64,000 nucleotides of DNA, taken from NCBI RefSeq assembly GCF_036429475.1, contig NZ_CP144125.1:3675521-3739520 (forward strand), read 5' to 3'. Positions 37,081 through 46,927 of this stretch are shown here, one piece after another. Position 1 is the stretch's first letter, and each line of letters opens with the position of its first letter. The stretch comes from Halalkalicoccus sp. CGA53 (GTDB lineage Archaea > Halobacteriota > Halobacteria > Halobacteriales > Halalkalicoccaceae). A program made the position numbers and the translations under genes. The notes beneath the pieces are model-generated. The model worked only from the letters and a program-made list of their open reading frames with translations. It made no database searches and was not told the origin of the DNA.

Positions 37081-37470
37081 ATGAGCTGTCCGGTCTGCGG
37101 CAGCGAGGTGACCGTCGTCCCGATCCCGGAGCGGTACGGAGATCACCACCCCGAGGAGCCGGGCGTCGGGGCGGTCTGTCGGCGCTGTCTCACCGTTTCC
37201 GGTACCGATTCCGAGCCGACCGGCGGGGGGGTACGCGGGTTCTCCGACGCGCTGCCGGCCGACGAGGCGGCGGCGATCGGGGTCTGCGTGCTGTGTACGC
37301 TCTGTTCGTCGATCGCGCTCAACCGGGCGCGGATCGAGGCTGTCGTCGCCGTCCTCGAACGGGACGGGATCGACGCGCTGTCGACCGTCGAACGCCTCGC
37401 GACGGACGAGGGGATCGCACTGGCGTTCGACGTCGACCGGCGGCGTCCGCAGCTCGAACAGATCCTCTGA
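37081..37470 (+). CDS. DUF6276-like protein with N-terminal zinc ribbon
   Basis: 129 residues. An N-terminal CPVCGSE and CRRCLTV pair (residues 3-6 and 35-38) form a likely four-cysteine zinc ribbon. A later cluster, GVCVLCTLCSSIALNR, adds three cysteines. The C-terminal part is helical. It starts four bases after atpD and must be co-transcribed with it; haloarchaeal homologues in this position are of unknown function. Confidence 0.75.
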   Translation: MSCPVCGSEVTVVPIPERYGDHHPEEPGVGAVCRRCLTVSGTDSEPTGGGVRGFSDALPADEAAAIGVCVLCTLCSSIALNRARIEAVVAVLERDGIDALSTVERLATDEGIALAFDVDRRRPQLEQIL

Positions 37471-37583
37471 TGGGAATCATCGGAGGAGCCCGCACGTTCT
37501 CGGTCGCGAATCGAACGACACCGGAGACGTGTGAGCCCACGAGATCCGGGTGGCGACGATGATCCCCGTGAGTCACCGGGGAG

Positions 37584-38372
37584 CTACCGAAAGCGGTCAC
37601 TGACGTCCGTCGCGTCCTCGCGGTACTCGGTGTAGAGGTCGGTCGCCCACTCGACGGCCGCCTCGCGCTCGTTGACCAGCATCCCACGGAAGGTCCGGGT
37701 CTCGTCGTAGGTCGTGATCACCGCCGACGAGCCGTCCGGTCCGTCGATGAGGAGCATCCCGTAGGGAAGCGTCTCGACGCCGAGCGGCCGGTACCGGCCG
37801 GTCTCGAACATCTCCCGGCGCTCGGCGGCGCGCTCGCGCTCGAGGTAGTCGAGGATCGGCGCCTCGTAGATCACCTCGAACTCCATCCCCCCGGCGACGA
37901 CCCGCTCGGAGAGGAGCTGACTGATCGGCTCGTAGGAGATCACCTTCGTGAACGCCCGGAGCCGGTCTGCCCGGCAGAGGCGTTCTTCGATGCGGTCCGC
38001 CTGGTCGTAGGGCGCCGGCGCGGTGGAGGGGTAGACCGCCGCACCGTCGAGAAAGGTCGAGGAGAGGGGAGCGTCGGGATCCAGCGGATCGAGCACCGGC
38101 TTCGCGTTCGCGGCGTCGGAGACGACGTCGACGAGCGAGCGGAACTCCTCGGCGATCAGCCGGCCGACGACGGTGAGTCTGACCGTCCCGTCGCGTCGTT
38201 CGGCGAGCCCCGCCGTCTCGAGGTCGCGAACCGCACGGTCGACGGTCGAGCGGGAGACGTTCAGGTCGGCTTCGAGCGTGGGTTTGTCCGTCGCGCCGGA
38301 GCGGAGTCGTTCGACGAACGCACTCCGCGTGGCGAGCAGCCCCAGCAGATCGGACTCGAAGCTCCGTGACAT
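37584..38372 (-). CDS. Winged helix regulator with FilR1-type (DUF1724) domain
   Basis: 262 residues. Residues 8-75 are a winged helix (LLATRSAFVERLRSGATDKP, then LEADLNVSRSTVDRAVRDLETAGLAERRDG). Residues 120-250 form the methanogen FilR1/DUF1724 ligand domain (DGAAVYPSTAPAPYDQADRIEERL, then YGMLLIDGPDGSSAVITTYDE). The signal it senses is unknown. It stands alone between two convergent or same-strand genes. Confidence 0.87.
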   Translation of the reverse strand: MSRSFESDLLGLLATRSAFVERLRSGATDKPTLEADLNVSRSTVDRAVRDLETAGLAERRDGTVRLTVVGRLIAEEFRSLVDVVSDAANAKPVLDPLDPDAPLSSTFLDGAAVYPSTAPAPYDQADRIEERLCRADRLRAFTKVISYEPISQLLSERVVAGGMEFEVIYEAPILDYLERERAAERREMFETGRYRPLGVETLPYGMLLIDGPDGSSAVITTYDETRTFRGMLVNEREAAVEWATDLYTEYREDATDVSDRFR

Positions 38373-38452
38373 CTCGGCGTTCGACTACCCGTGGCCGAGG
38401 GCAGGGGTTAACGATTCCGATCCGACCGATCGAGCGCCGACGCCCGTCGGTC

Positions 38453-39694
38453 TCAGACGCCCGTCGAGTAGCGGAGGATGCCCGCGACGCCGCCGAAGGC
38501 GTCGTAGAGCTGTTCGCCCTTCTCGAAGTCGGTCGAGATGAACTTCACCTCGGTGCCGCGCTGCTCGGCGAGGTCGATCAGGTGGTCGATCGCGTCCTCT
38601 CGCTCGATCAGCTCCGCCTCCGCGCCGTTCTCGCAGTCGTGGGTCGGCGTGGACCGACGCCGATCGACCAGCTCGAACTCCTCCTCGCCGTCGCAGTCGA
38701 AGATCGCGATGTCCTGTCTCAGGTCCTCGCTGATGAGCAGCCGGTCGACCGAGCCCATCACGAGGTTTCGCCGCGTCTGTGCGAAACCGTAAGTCGAGAG
38801 GTCACCCTTGTGGAGTTTGCGGAAGAACTCCTCCATCTCGGCCTTGTCCTTCATCACCTCCGCGTCGGCGAGGACGTCCTCGGCGGCGTCGACGAGGTCC
38901 GAGAGCCCGCTTTCATCCGTATACGAGACGTCGAACTTCCCGAGGACCTTGTCCTGGAGCTCGTGGTGGAGGTAGTCGCCGTCTAGGAACTCGTCCTTCG
39001 TGGGCGAGGGCCCCCCCACCAGGATGCCGTCGATCTCGTGGCGTTTCGGGACGAACAGCTCGTCGGCCATCCCGGCGACCTTCTGGTAGAAGTTGTCGAT
39101 CGCCTCGAGTCGCAGGCGGGCGAATCGCTGGGCGGACTGACCACCCTTTCGCTGCTTGCCGGGTACGAGCGAGGAGGCCGACTTCACCGCTTCGATCCGC
39201 TTGCCGCGCAGCCAGCCGACGTTCGCCTCGCGCCTGTCGAGGACGATCAGACCGTACAGCCCCTGATCCGCGAGCATCTGCTCCAACGGCTCGGTGAGGA
39301 ACTCCGAGTCGCAGTGATATCTGAACGACTCGATCGGCTGTGGCGGGTCCTCGAGCACTCGCGTGATCATCGAGGTCTGGCCGCCGCCGGAGTCGATCGC
39401 ACCCGAGAAGAGCACCATCCCGTTGTCCGGGGGGAAGGTGTCGTAGTAGCGGAGTCGGTCCTTGATGCTCGTGAGCGCGTCCTGGACGTTCGTCCGGGTC
39501 TGTTTCGACTTGATGTTCGACGCCTCCGAGTGCTCCTGGACCGTGTGGGCGACGACGTCGGAGATCTGTCTGTCCGGCGGGACGTAGATCGTCACCAGCT
39601 GGGTGCCCGATCCCTCGTACTCCTCGAGTTCCTCGATCACCTTCCTGAACTCGTACTTCCGGCGATCGGAGTCCTCGGCCTGCTGTTCGCTCAT
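38453..39694 (-). CDS. prf1: Peptide chain release factor aRF1
   Basis: 413 residues. Domain 1 holds the stop-codon reading motif NIKS (60-63, in SNIKSKQTR); domain 2 holds GGQ (184-186, in QRKGGQSAQR) that triggers peptide release. Domain 3 ends with EKGEQLYDAFGGVAGILRY. It reads all three stop codons, which matters for the TGA-broken gene at 44081. The ATG at 39694 is chosen over an upstream frame extension of five codons. Confidence 0.97.
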   Translation of the reverse strand: MSEQQAEDSDRRKYEFRKVIEELEEYEGSGTQLVTIYVPPDRQISDVVAHTVQEHSEASNIKSKQTRTNVQDALTSIKDRLRYYDTFPPDNGMVLFSGAIDSGGGQTSMITRVLEDPPQPIESFRYHCDSEFLTEPLEQMLADQGLYGLIVLDRREANVGWLRGKRIEAVKSASSLVPGKQRKGGQSAQRFARLRLEAIDNFYQKVAGMADELFVPKRHEIDGILVGGPSPTKDEFLDGDYLHHELQDKVLGKFDVSYTDESGLSDLVDAAEDVLADAEVMKDKAEMEEFFRKLHKGDLSTYGFAQTRRNLVMGSVDRLLISEDLRQDIAIFDCDGEEEFELVDRRRSTPTHDCENGAEAELIEREDAIDHLIDLAEQRGTEVKFISTDFEKGEQLYDAFGGVAGILRYSTGV

Positions 39695-39747
39695 TACCAC
39701 CAGTAGCACGGCCAGCCGCTAAGTACCCTTTGACCTCACGAGAGCTC

Positions 39748-39942
39748 TCACCGCCTCCGGACCGCTACACACGACGGACGTGACCCCCGTTCACGGAAGA
39801 CCACGGTGACCACGAACGTCAGCGCCAGCGCGAGCACAGAGAGCGCGAGCCAGGCGGCCTCGTCCTCGGGCGCGACCGGGACGAGACCGTCGGTACTCGC
39901 TCCCGGAGACGTACCCGCACCTGCGGTGGTCGCGAGGAGAAC
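39748..39942 (-). pseudogene. Small membrane-protein frame without a start codon
   Basis: Read on the minus strand, this frame gives a short N-terminal stretch (LLATTAGAGTSPG), an acidic linker (LVPVAPEDEA), one clear membrane helix (AWLALSVLALALTFVVTVVF) and a basic end. That is the look of a real haloarchaeal small membrane protein. Between the upstream stop (40000-40002) and the helix there is no ATG, GTG or TTG in frame; the codon where a start would fit is GTT. A one-base shift would join it to a GTG reading SDAFSS. It is therefore either broken or started unconventionally. It occupies most of the 345-base gap between prf1 and minD. Confidence 0.35.
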
Positions 39943-40039
39943 GCGTCGCTCCGCACGCCCCCGAGAGGTCGGCGGAACGTATCCGTATAGCGGACAAGTT
40001 TATGTACGACCGCCGATGACCTTCGGGGAACGAACACGT

Positions 40040-41044
40040 ATGAGTGACGCTATCGTCTACGCTATCGCGAGCGGGAAAGGAGGTGTCGGGAAGACGACGA
40101 CCGCGATCAACCTCACGGCGGCGTTCGCCGCCAGGGATCGATCGAGCGTCGTCGTCGACGCCGACCTCGGGATGGCGACGCTCGCGAGCGCGCTCGGCGG
40201 CGTCGAAGGGCCGACGCTGTACGAGGTGCTCGCGGGCGAGGTGCCGGTCAGGGAGGCGACGTACGACGCCGGGGGGTTCGCATACGTCCCTGGCGGGGGG
40301 ACGCTCGACGGCTACGCGAGCGCCGATCCCGAGGCGCTCTCCGGCGTCGTCGGGAGCCTGCGGGAGGCGTTCGACATCGTCGTACTGGACGTCGGCGCGG
40401 GGCTGAGCCACGACACACTGGTGCCGGTCGGTCTCGGCGACGAGGTGCTGCTCGTCTCGACCCCCGAGACGCCGGCCTTAGAGAGTGCGGAACGGGTGAA
40501 CGAACTCGCCGAACGGCTCGACACGCCCGTGACCGGGCTCGTGCTCACCCGCGTGACGGAGGCGAACGAGCGGGCGACGGAGGCGGTCGAGGCGACCGTC
40601 GGCGCGCCTGTCCTCGCCGTCGTCCCGGAGGACGAGGCCGTCTACGAGAGCGCGACGGTCGGGCGACCGGTCGTCGCGAACGCACGCAAGAACCCGGTGA
40701 CTACCGCGTATCTCGACCTCGCGGAGGCGCTCTGTGACCGCCTCGGTGACGACCTTCGGGGGGGCGAATCGCCCGCCGACGAGGGGGCCACCGGAGAGGG
40801 AGGTGAGACAGTCCTCGCCGGACTGGCGGACCCGGAACGGGCACGCGAGGTCGCGGGAAGCGGGTCCGAGTCCGAGGACTCGGAGGAGGGACCGGCTGAT
40901 TCGGGGTCGGAAGAGGGGTCAAATGGGACCGACCACGAGGACGACGACGGGACAGAGCGCACGGACGAGGACGACGAGGACGACGAAGACGACGAAGACG
41001 ACGGAGGTTCAGGTGGGCTGTTCTCACGGCTGTTCGGCCGGTGA
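40040..41044 (+). CDS. minD: MinD/ParA-type P-loop ATPase with acidic tail
   Basis: 334 residues. Deviant Walker A motif GKGGVGKTT (about 11-19), Walker A' DADLGMATLA and Walker B region VVLDVGAGLS. The MinD fold ends near residue 240. The last 90 residues are low-complexity acidic (DEDDEDDEDDEDD) and finish with GLFSRLFGR, a short amphipathic helix that could be the membrane-targeting sequence of MinD. Haloarchaeal MinD homologues help place chemotaxis and archaellum machinery rather than FtsZ, so division control is not assumed. A TATA-like agtttatg (39997-40004) lies 36-43 bases upstream. Confidence 0.9.
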   Translation: MSDAIVYAIASGKGGVGKTTTAINLTAAFAARDRSSVVVDADLGMATLASALGGVEGPTLYEVLAGEVPVREATYDAGGFAYVPGGGTLDGYASADPEALSGVVGSLREAFDIVVLDVGAGLSHDTLVPVGLGDEVLLVSTPETPALESAERVNELAERLDTPVTGLVLTRVTEANERATEAVEATVGAPVLAVVPEDEAVYESATVGRPVVANARKNPVTTAYLDLAEALCDRLGDDLRGGESPADEGATGEGGETVLAGLADPERAREVAGSGSESEDSEEGPADSGSEEGSNGTDHEDDDGTERTDEDDEDDEDDEDDGGSGGLFSRLFGR

Positions 41045-41069
41045 AACGCTGATAGGTGGCGACCGCGTA

Positions 41070-41300
41070 ATGAGCGGTATGAGCGCGAGCGGTTCGACGC
41101 CATGGCGGTGGCTCCTGCCCTTTCTCCTCGCGACGATCGGGCTCCTCGTTCTGGCGGTGATGGCGGTGGAGGCGACCCTTTACATCGACTCGGGGGCCTC
41201 GACTCCGAGGACGAACAGCGCGTTCGCGACTGTGTGTCTCGCAGCGGCGACGAGCGCAAGGCGGGCGTCTCTCGTGCCCTCCTCGGCCGTGAGGACCTGA
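41070..41300 (+). CDS. Possible small membrane protein overlapping the end of argS
   Basis: 76 codons. After a short polar head comes a convincing membrane helix ([25 protein letters not shown]) encoded before argS ends. The last 40 codons run antisense over the argS 3' end and look like shadow sequence. It may be a real small protein, or a gene whose 3' end was cut off when the argS end moved next to it. Low confidence. Confidence 0.3.
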   Translation: MSGMSASGSTPWRWLLPFLLATIGLLVLAVMAVEATLYIDSGASTPRTNSAFATVCLAAATSARRASLVPSSAVRT

Positions 41301-42928
41301 CACTCGCGGTAGAAGGCGTTGAACGTCTCGGCGAACTCGCGGGTGTAGGTCGCGACCTGGTGTGGCTCGTGGTCGGCCGCCGCCGACTCGATCACCGCGG
41401 GGAGACGGGCGATCACCGAGAGCAATGCTCGTTCTTCGGGGGTTCCGAGCACGTCGGGGTCGACCGTCCCCGGTTCCGTGTCGGCCTCCGCGAGGATACC
41501 ACAGCAGCGGGCGTGGACGTACTGGACGTAGGGCGCGCTCTGGGCCTCAAAGTCGAGCGCGCGGTCCCACTCGAAGGTGATCGCCTTCGTCGGCTGTTTC
41601 GAGACGATGTCGTAGCGCACCGCGCCGACGCCGACCTGTCGGGCGATCCGTTCGACGTCCTCGGTACCGAGGTCGTCGTCGCGGATCCGGTCGTCCATCC
41701 TCGATTCGACCTCCTCTCTGGCCCTCTCGATCGCCTCGTCGAGCAGGTCGTCGAGCTGGACACCGGTCCCGCGCCGCGTGCTCATCTTCCCCTCCGGGAG
41801 GTTCACGTAGGAGTAGATCACGCTATCGAGGCGATCGGTGTCGTTGCCGAGCATGTCGAGGGCGGCCTCTAACTGCTCGGCCTGGAGCTTGTGATCCTCG
41901 CCGAGGACGGTCACCGCGCGGTCGTAGTTCGCGAACTTCCACTCGTGGTGGGCGAGGTCGCGGGTGGTGTAGAGGCTGGTGTCGTCCGCCCGGAGGAAGA
42001 CGAGCTTCTTCTCGATACCGTAGCTCTCGAGGTCGAGCTGCCAGGCGTCGTCCTCGTAGACCGCGGCGTCGAGCACCCGCAGCCGCTCGATTAGGTCGTC
42101 GACCGAGCCGTCGCGCATGAATCGCGTCTCCTTTACGAACTCGTCGAACTCCGCGGGCAGCCGCGAGAGACACTCGCGCATCCCGCCGAGCACCTGATCG
42201 ACCACCTCGCTCACCCGCTCGTACGTCTCCTCGTCGCCGGCTTCGAGCCCCTGCATGATCGCCTCGATCTCGGCTTCGGCCTCGGCGACCGCCTCCTCGT
42301 CGGCCTCCTCGAGATAGCTGTTCCCGATCCGGTAGTACCGGACGAGATCGTACTCGATCCGGTCGCGGGCCGGTTCCTCCTCCAGGTCCCCCTCGGCGAA
42401 CGTCTCGTACGCCCAGGTGAACACCGCCATCTGACGGCCCGCGTCGTTGACGTAGTAGTGGGCCTCGACGTCGTAGCCCGCGAACCCGAGCAGTCGGGCG
42501 AGTGCGTCGCCGATGATCGGGTTTCGCGCGCGCCCGACGTGGACCGGACCCGTCGGGTTCGCGCTCGTGTGCTCGACGACGACGCTCGTCTCTCGGTCGG
42601 GGAGTTCCCCGTACCGATCGTCGCAAGCGGCGTCCAGCGTGTCGGCGTAGTAGGCGTCGCTCGCGGAGACGTTCACGTACGGTCCCTGCGTCGAAACCGA
42701 GCCGACGTACGTGTACGCTCCGGGGTCGATCCGCTCCGCGATCTCCGCCGCGATGTCGGGCGGGGCGCGACCGAGTTCGGGCGCGAGCCGGAAGGCGACG
42801 CTCGAGGCGAAGACGGCGTCGACGTCCTCGGGTGGTTCTTCGACACCGAGGTCCTCGGTCGGGCAGTCGAGGTCGGAGAGCGCGGACGTGAGCGCGTCCG
42901 CGACCTCCGCGCGCAGCGAGAGGAACAT
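41180..42928 (-). CDS. argS: Arginyl-tRNA synthetase
   Basis: 582 residues. Class I synthetase: the HIGH motif appears as HVGRARN in [15 protein letters not shown], and the KMSKS loop as KMSTRRG. An N-terminal Add-1 domain (residues 1-100) and a C-terminal DALR anticodon-binding domain (about 460-582) frame the Rossmann core. It loads arginine on tRNA-Arg. ATG 42928 is used; five codons further up there is a TG-type alternative. Confidence 0.96.
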   Translation of the reverse strand: MFLSLRAEVADALTSALSDLDCPTEDLGVEEPPEDVDAVFASSVAFRLAPELGRAPPDIAAEIAERIDPGAYTYVGSVSTQGPYVNVSASDAYYADTLDAACDDRYGELPDRETSVVVEHTSANPTGPVHVGRARNPIIGDALARLLGFAGYDVEAHYYVNDAGRQMAVFTWAYETFAEGDLEEEPARDRIEYDLVRYYRIGNSYLEEADEEAVAEAEAEIEAIMQGLEAGDEETYERVSEVVDQVLGGMRECLSRLPAEFDEFVKETRFMRDGSVDDLIERLRVLDAAVYEDDAWQLDLESYGIEKKLVFLRADDTSLYTTRDLAHHEWKFANYDRAVTVLGEDHKLQAEQLEAALDMLGNDTDRLDSVIYSYVNLPEGKMSTRRGTGVQLDDLLDEAIERAREEVESRMDDRIRDDDLGTEDVERIARQVGVGAVRYDIVSKQPTKAITFEWDRALDFEAQSAPYVQYVHARCCGILAEADTEPGTVDPDVLGTPEERALLSVIARLPAVIESAAADHEPHQVATYTREFAETFNAFYRECQVLTAEEGTRDARLALVAAARHTVANALFVLGVEAPESM

Positions 42929-42974
42929 TCCTGTGCTCCACAACTCTTCGGTACCTCAAGTCGGTTCCGAAGGC

Positions 42975-43592
42975 TCACGGGAGTTCGTCGACCAGCACGA
43001 CAGCCTCGCCGTCGATCAGGACGGTGCCCTCCTCGTCGCTGACCTCCGTCACGAGCCGGTACCGGTGCTCGCCGAGATCCTCGACGATCTCGCACCGGGC
43101 GGTGAGCCGCGCGCCGATCTCCGCGGGTGCCGTGAACGAGAGCTCCTCCGAGAGGTAGATCGTGAGCCCCGGTAGCCGCGCGAGCGCGGCGCTCACCAGC
43201 CCGGCGACGAGCGTGCCGTGGACGATCCGGCCGCGAAACCGGGTCCCGCTCGCGAAGGCCTCGTCCAGATGCAGCCTGTTGGTGTCGCCGCTCGCCTCGG
43301 CGAACGCACGCACGTCCTCCTCGCCGATGCGTTTCGAGAACTCGACGAACTCGCCGACAGCGAGGTCCTCGTGACGTTCGACGGACCTGACCGTCGTCCA
43401 CTCCGGGGAGACGAACGCGAGTTCGGGGAGCGAGGCGTCGGTCCGTTCGTCGTCGCTCGTCTCGAGACCGAACCCGGCGAGGAACGCCCTGTTCGCCTCG
43501 ACGTAGCTGTTCAGCGCGTGACGCGAGGCAGCCGCCCAGCCGGGGACGCCGGGCGTGGACGAAGCGCCGTCGGGTGTCGGTGGTGGGTTCAC
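42975..43592 (-). CDS. MaoC-family (R)-enoyl-CoA hydratase with N-terminal extension
   Basis: 205 residues with a GTG start. Hotdog fold: the hydratase 2 motif is seen as FAEASGDTNRLHLDEAFA then RFRGRIVHGTLVAGL, with the catalytic Asp and His (D in SGDTN, H in LHLD). The N-terminal 75 residues are not part of the domain (GWAAASRHALNSYVEANRAFLAG) and resemble the phasin-like head seen on haloarchaeal PHA-related MaoC proteins. It may feed 3-hydroxyacyl-CoA into PHA or run in beta-oxidation; no pha synthase is in the window. Confidence 0.85.
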   Translation of the reverse strand: MNPPPTPDGASSTPGVPGWAAASRHALNSYVEANRAFLAGFGLETSDDERTDASLPELAFVSPEWTTVRSVERHEDLAVGEFVEFSKRIGEEDVRAFAEASGDTNRLHLDEAFASGTRFRGRIVHGTLVAGLVSAALARLPGLTIYLSEELSFTAPAEIGARLTARCEIVEDLGEHRYRLVTEVSDEEGTVLIDGEAVVLVDELP

Positions 43593-43753
43593 CGCCGGTC
43601 GTCCTCCGTGGCTAGGAGGAACGCCGAACCCGAGCGCCGAGAGTACGGTCGCATACCTACCCTTTGCTGTCGAGCTACAAGTAGGTCGTCGGTGCGAGCG
43701 ATACCCGCGAGGACCGGGTGCCGTTAACCGATCCCCGAACGAAGCTGGTGCAG

Positions 43754-44209
43754 ATGGGAGCGAACGCGGACGACGACGCGACGATGGACGTGCCGTGGCG
43801 GTCCCGCCCGACCGGGGAGTGGCTCTATCTGACCGGGGCGACAGTTCTGGGCGTCACAGCATTCGTCAGTGGCGGCCTGATGATCCTCGACCCGTCCGGA
43901 ACGACGATCGGGCTGGAACGCGAGTGGCTCGTCGGAACGCCCTTTTCCGGGTATCTCGTCCCCGGTCTCGTCCTGTTCGGCGTCCTCGGGATCGGCTCGT
44001 TCGTCGTACTGTACGGGATCGGACGACGCCGCCGTTGGGCGTGGTGGGCCGCGCTCTCGCTCGGGGTCGCGCTGATCGCGTGAATCGGGTCGCAGCCGCT
44101 GTTGCTCCGGACGTATCACCCTCTTCAGGCGATCTACGGCGCGCTCGGGGCCGCGTTGGTCGTCCTCGTGCTCGTCCCGTCCGTTCGCGCCCACCTGCGC
44201 CGAGAGTAG
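43754..44209 (+). pseudogene. Three- or four-helix membrane protein broken by one in-frame TGA
   Basis: The frame from ATG 43754 gives a polar head, LYLTGATVLGVTAFVSGGLMIL, YLVPGLVLFGVLGIGSFVVLYGI and WAWWAALSLGVALIA, then TGA at 44081-44083. The same frame continues without further stops through IGSQPLLLRTYHPLQAIYGA, another hydrophobic helix (LGAALVVLVLVPS) and a basic end RAHLRRE to TAG 44207-44209. A tryptophan codon (TGG) changed to TGA explains this. It may be a recent pseudogene, a sequencing error, or a 109-residue shortened protein. A GTG at 43718 is a longer possible start. Function unknown. Confidence 0.7.
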
Positions 44210-44253
44210 CTGGCGACCGGGCGCTTTTTCCCGTTCGCCGCCGAGGGCTCCCC

Positions 44254-45330
44254 ATGAGCGACGAAGGCGAATCCGTGATTCGCGCGAATGCGGATCGTGG
44301 ATCCGCAGACGCTGACGGATCGACGGTCCGTTCGCCGGCCGGACTCGACGGCTCCGACGACGCCGACGGACCGAAACAGGTCACCTCCCCGGACTACCAC
44401 AGCGTCAACCACACCGCGGCCCAGACCTGCGGGTGGACCGCGAACGCGCTGCGCGGCGAGGGGAAGTGTTACAAAAACATCTTTTACGGGATCGAATCGC
44501 ACCGCTGCATCCAGATGACGCCCGTCGTCCGGTGTAACGAGCGCTGTGTCTTCTGCTGGCGCGACCACCGCGGCCACGCCTACGAACTCGACGACGTCGA
44601 GTGGGACGACCCGGAGGCGGTCGTCGACGCCTCCCTCGAGTTACAGAAGAAGCTGCTCTCGGGTTTCGGCGGCAACGACGAGGTTCCCAGGGACCGGTTC
44701 GAGGAGGCGATGGAGCCCCGTCACGTCGCGATCAGTCTGGACGGGGAGCCGACGCTCTATCCCTACCTCCCCGAACTGATCGACGCCTTCCACGACCGCG
44801 ACATCACCACGTTCCTCGTGAGCAACGGGACCGATCCCGAGTTACTAGAACGGTGTGATCCGACCCAGCTCTACGTGAGCGTCGACGCGCCCGACCGGGC
44901 GACGTTCGACCGGGTGGTGCGCGCGCTCGACGACGACGCCTGGGAGCGGCTGATCGACACGATGGACGTGCTCGCCCGGAAGGAGGAGACGCGGACCGTC
45001 CTCCGGACGACGCTCGTGAAAGGAGAGAACATGGCCGACCCCGACTGGTACGCGGTCTTCTACGAGCGGGCGAAGCCCGATTTCGTCGAGCTGAAGGCGT
45101 ACATGCACATCGGTCACTCGCGGGGCCGGCTCGACCGAACCGCGATGCCGACGCACGACGAGGTGATGGCGTTCACGGAAGACGTCGCCGAACACATGCC
45201 CGAGCACTCGGAGCTGAAGGGCGTACCCGCCTCGCGGGTCGCACTGCTCTCGAAGACCGCCGATACCTGGGTGCCGGAGCTGAAGAAAGAGAGCACGTTC
45301 TGGGCGCGCGATCCGGTCGTGGCCCGGTGA
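44254..45330 (+). CDS. taw1: tRNA 4-demethylwyosine synthase (TYW1/Taw1)
   Basis: 358 residues. Radical SAM enzyme that condenses pyruvate with N1-methylguanosine at position 37 of tRNA-Phe to make 4-demethylwyosine. Motif Cys94-x3-Cys98-x2-Cys101 (RCNERCVFC), an extra N-terminal cysteine set including Cys59, Cys72 and Cys85 (second Fe-S cluster of TYW1), then [36 protein letters not shown] and [10 protein letters not shown], all family blocks. The N-terminal 45 residues are an acidic haloarchaeal extension. Confidence 0.95.
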   Translation: MSDEGESVIRANADRGSADADGSTVRSPAGLDGSDDADGPKQVTSPDYHSVNHTAAQTCGWTANALRGEGKCYKNIFYGIESHRCIQMTPVVRCNERCVFCWRDHRGHAYELDDVEWDDPEAVVDASLELQKKLLSGFGGNDEVPRDRFEEAMEPRHVAISLDGEPTLYPYLPELIDAFHDRDITTFLVSNGTDPELLERCDPTQLYVSVDAPDRATFDRVVRALDDDAWERLIDTMDVLARKEETRTVLRTTLVKGENMADPDWYAVFYERAKPDFVELKAYMHIGHSRGRLDRTAMPTHDEVMAFTEDVAEHMPEHSELKGVPASRVALLSKTADTWVPELKKESTFWARDPVVAR

Positions 45331-45463
45331 ACCGACGGCGCTCTCATCCCGGGATACGTCTCGGAGCCGGGACGGTTCCGAGGCTCGCGCGACCACCCAT
45401 CACGTTTTCGTGATGGATACCGTATTCGGTACGCTTATCACGAACGGGATGCAATCGCGGAGT

Positions 45464-46165
45464 ATGTCGAAGACGGCGGTCACGGCGGTGGGAGCCGACG
45501 AGGTCGCGACGCTGCGGCTCCTGGGACTCGACGGCGGGCTCGACGGCGAGGTGAAAGTCTCCTGTTCGAACCTCGCGTCGAGACTCGACGCCTCGAACCA
45601 GACGGCCTCGCGCCGGCTCCAGGGGCTCGACGACGCGGGACTGATCGAGCGCGAGACGGTCGCCGACGGCCAGTGGGTCTCGATCACGGCGGCCGGCGAA
45701 CGCGAACTCCGACGCGAGTACGAGTCCTACCGGACGCTGTTCGAGGGGCGTTCGAGCGTCGATCTCAGAGGAGAGGTCACCGGGGGGATGGGCGAGGGGA
45801 AACACTACATCTCGCTTCCGGGCTACATGACCCAGTTCGAGGAGCGACTGGGCTACGCGCCGTTCCCGGGGACGCTGAACGTCGAGCTAGGAACCGAAAG
45901 CGTCCGCAGGCGGGGGGCGATGGAGTCGTTCGAGCCGGTCCACATCGACGGCTGGGAGGACGACGAGCGGACGTACGGTCCGTGTGTCTGCTACCCCGGA
46001 CGGGTCGAGTGTGGCGGGGAGACGTACGACGGCGCGCACGTGATCGCGCCCGAACGTACCCACCACGACGAGGACCAGCTGGAGTTGATCGCCCCGGTGA
46101 GACTGCGCGAGGATCTCGGCCTCGCCGACGGCGACCGGGTGACGATCCACGTGGAGGAGGCATGA
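45464..46165 (+). CDS. ribK: CTP-dependent riboflavin kinase with N-terminal winged helix
   Basis: 233 residues. The N-terminal 85 residues are a winged helix ([30 protein letters not shown]). The C-terminal part is the archaeal riboflavin kinase ([25 protein letters not shown], then [10 protein letters not shown]) that makes FMN with CTP. The fusion (RbkR) is known in archaea to act as kinase and as regulator of riboflavin genes. A TATA-like gcttatc (45433-45439) lies 25-31 bases before the ATG at 45464, supporting a leaderless start here rather than upstream. Coupled to ribB by ATGA. Confidence 0.94.
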   Translation: MSKTAVTAVGADEVATLRLLGLDGGLDGEVKVSCSNLASRLDASNQTASRRLQGLDDAGLIERETVADGQWVSITAAGERELRREYESYRTLFEGRSSVDLRGEVTGGMGEGKHYISLPGYMTQFEERLGYAPFPGTLNVELGTESVRRRGAMESFEPVHIDGWEDDERTYGPCVCYPGRVECGGETYDGAHVIAPERTHHDEDQLELIAPVRLREDLGLADGDRVTIHVEEA

Positions 46166-46863
46166 CCCAGCACACAGCGGCCGACGCGGGAGCGAGCGAG
46201 GGGAGAGGGGAGAGCGACGCGACACCGGTCGATAGGGCGGTCGCCGCCTTCCGTTCGGGCTCTCCGGTGCTGATCCACGACGCGGACGACCGGGAGGGCG
46301 AGACGGACCTGATCTACCCAGCGGAGGCGGTGAGCCCCGACGCCGTCGCACGGATGCGAAACGACGCGGGCGGGCTGGTCTGCGTCGCGCTCTCGGCACC
46401 GGTCTGTGAGGCGCTCGACCTGCCGTTCGTCCAGGAGGAGATCGACCACCCGACAGCGAACGGACACGAGTTGGCCTACGACGACCGCTCGTCGTTCTCG
46501 CTGACGGTGAACCACAGAGAGACGAGGACCGGGATCACCGACGTCGACCGCTCCAGAACGATCCGCGCGCTCTCGCGGGCGGCCAGCGAGCCCGATCCCG
46601 AGCTGTTCGCCCGTGCGTTCCGCGCGCCGGGGCACGTCCACCTGCTGCGGGCGGCCGACGGCCTGCTCGGCGAGCGCGAGGGCCACACCGAGTTCGGGAT
46701 CGCGCTCGCGGAGGCCGCGGGGCTCCCCCCCGCTGCCGTCGTCTGTGAGATGCTCGACGACGAGAGCGGCGTCGCGCTCTCACCGGCCGACGCGCGGGCG
46801 TACGCCCGGCGCTACGACCTGCCGTACCTCGAGGGGAGCGAGATGCTCTCGCGGCTCGGGTAG
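46162..46863 (+). CDS. ribB: 3,4-Dihydroxy-2-butanone 4-phosphate synthase
   Basis: 233 residues. It turns ribulose 5-phosphate into the four-carbon precursor of riboflavin. Motifs: [19 protein letters not shown] (metal and substrate acidic loop), [27 protein letters not shown] and [14 protein letters not shown] with the late Glu. An acidic N-terminal extension of 25 residues is typical for halophiles. It overlaps ribK by four bases and so forms a riboflavin operon with it. Confidence 0.95.
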   Translation: MTQHTAADAGASEGRGESDATPVDRAVAAFRSGSPVLIHDADDREGETDLIYPAEAVSPDAVARMRNDAGGLVCVALSAPVCEALDLPFVQEEIDHPTANGHELAYDDRSSFSLTVNHRETRTGITDVDRSRTIRALSRAASEPDPELFARAFRAPGHVHLLRAADGLLGEREGHTEFGIALAEAAGLPPAAVVCEMLDDESGVALSPADARAYARRYDLPYLEGSEMLSRLG

Positions 46864-46927
46864 CTCGAACCCTGCCGCCCCGCACCGAACCGCGTACACT
46901 CATTAGCACCGGTTACGATGGGCGGGT

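Noticed and set aside
40734-41069. Long plus-strand frame in the minD 3' region joined to the small membrane frame
   Set aside because: It overlaps minD out of frame and lacks haloarchaeal composition before 41070.
44081-44083. Selenocysteine or suppressed TGA
   Set aside because: No SECIS-like element seen, haloarchaea are not known to use selenocysteine, and the expected residue is tryptophan; a nonsense change is simpler. A suppressor role for the odd tRNA at 63495 was considered, but no TCA anticodon can be placed.
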